A model generated the notes under the pieces. The model searched no databases, was not told the origin of the DNA, and was given only the letters and a program-made list of their open reading frames with translations. Positions 5,896-6,370 of a DNA stretch of 6,370 nt are shown piece after piece. The position numbers and the translations under genes are program-made. The stretch lies in the NCBI GenBank assembly GCA_017989485.1, contig JAGNPU010000113.1, positions 1 to 6,370 on the forward strand, given 5' to 3'. Position 1 is the stretch's first letter. Every line of letters begins with the position of its first letter. Source of the stretch: Neisseriaceae bacterium. Lineage in GTDB: Bacteria; Pseudomonadota; Gammaproteobacteria; Burkholderiales; Neisseriaceae.

Positions 5896-6370
5896 TTACG
5901 TGCACAGCATGGTGACCATTTCGGCGTAAATGCTTTGTGCCTGAATCAGCTGAGCGACGTCTATGGATTCATCGATGGTGTGGGCGTCTTCCTCATTGCC
6001 TGGGCCTAAGCCCACGGTGGGGATGTGGCGTTTGCCCGCAGATTCTGAACCGTTGGTGCAAAAAGGCCAGGCGCCAATCGACGTGTCCAGCCCGGCCGTG
6101 GCCACGGCGGCGCGAGTGGCCTGCAGCAAGGGCGTGTCTTCCTCTGTTTGCCAGGCCGGCAACCACCGTTCTGGCGAGGCCTCGATGCCGGTAAAGGTGG
6201 TGACCTTGTCTTGGCTGATGGCGAGGGTGAAGTCGGTGACGCCGGCAGCATGCAAGCAGTCTTCGATCTGTTGTAGGACGAGGGCCTGGGTTTCACCCAC
6301 CAATAATCGCCGATCAAAGCGGATGGTTGTGGCCGTCGGAATCATGGAGATGGACGGATAGGGATTGGTC
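5896..6370 (-). CDS. M20-family metallopeptidase/deacylase (ArgE/DapE/YgeY-like), C-terminal part, start beyond the right edge
   Basis: The frame is open from the right edge (first full codon 6369-6367) to a TAA at 5898-5896, giving 158 residues. An internal Met at 6345 is not the start, because the matching P-S-I-S block lies before it. The segment begins with the end of the lid/dimerisation domain (R-F-D-R-R-L-L-V-G-E). It then returns to the catalytic domain with T-N-G-S-E-S-A-G, I-P-T-V-G-L-G-P-G and E-D-A-H-T-I-D-E. The His of the last block (5980-5982) is the expected C-terminal zinc ligand. These enzymes hydrolyse amide bonds of N-acyl amino acids or dipeptides with one or two zinc ions. 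The wording of the C-terminal motifs is closest to YgeY-type members as I recall them, but the substrate cannot be told. It converges on the carnitine operon and is probably a separate unit. Confidence 0.85.
   Translation of the reverse strand, partial: TNPYPSISMIPTATTIRFDRRLLVGETQALVLQQIEDCLHAAGVTDFTLAISQDKVTTFTGIEASPERWLPAWQTEEDTPLLQATRAAVATAGLDTSIGAWPFCTNGSESAGKRHIPTVGLGPGNEEDAHTIDESIDVAQLIQAQSIYAEMVTMLCT

Noticed and set aside
5963..6361. Open frame on the + strand opposite the M20 gene
   Set aside because: It lacks family features, whereas the - strand frame has clear M20 motifs and runs off the window edge.
1..6370. CRISPR array, IS element, tRNA, phage or toxin-antitoxin genes
   Set aside because: No spaced repeats, terminal inverted repeats, tRNA-like folds or matching small genes were seen; almost all bases are explained by metabolic genes.

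Overview
The window holds a nearly complete L-carnitine degradation operon on the + strand, flanked on the left by the 3' part of an esterase gene and on the right by a convergent, truncated M20 peptidase-family gene on the - strand. The proteins and gene style suggest a proteobacterium (Pseudomonadota, beta or gamma). CntA and CntB resemble Acinetobacter CntA and E. coli YeaW/YeaX. Base composition is moderate (three 60-base lines counted by hand gave 50-65% G+C). Nothing in the window fixes the genus, and no DNA uptake sequence, IS element, tRNA or rRNA was seen.

Layout, left to right: (1) 1-408, C-terminal part of an HSL-type alpha/beta hydrolase; (2) 459-1580, cntA, the Rieske oxygenase subunit of carnitine monooxygenase; (3) 1592-1615, a hairpin in the cntA/dehydrogenase gap; (4) 1628-3070, an NAD(P)-dependent aldehyde dehydrogenase of the succinate-semialdehyde type; (5) 3087-4064, cntB, the FMN/2Fe-2S reductase partner of CntA; (6) 4065-4127, an unusually A+T-rich leader; (7) 4128-5774, a BCCT-family transporter; (8) 5825-5860, a strong intrinsic terminator that closes the operon; (9) 5896-6370 on the - strand, the C-terminal part of an M20 metallohydrolase.

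How the genes fit together (inference from known family biochemistry): the BCCT carrier brings in carnitine. CntB passes electrons from NAD(P)H through FMN and a plant-type 2Fe-2S cluster to CntA, which cleaves carnitine with O2 into trimethylamine and malic semialdehyde. The dehydrogenase oxidises the semialdehyde to malate for the TCA cycle. The upstream esterase may release carnitine from acylcarnitines, but that role is only suggested by position. No regulator and no trimethylamine-using gene lies inside the window.

This is a known pathway rather than a new system. The less ordinary points are the dehydrogenase gene placed between the two monooxygenase subunit genes, the hairpin at that junction, the esterase upstream, and transporter residues that argue for Na+-coupled uptake rather than CaiT-like exchange.
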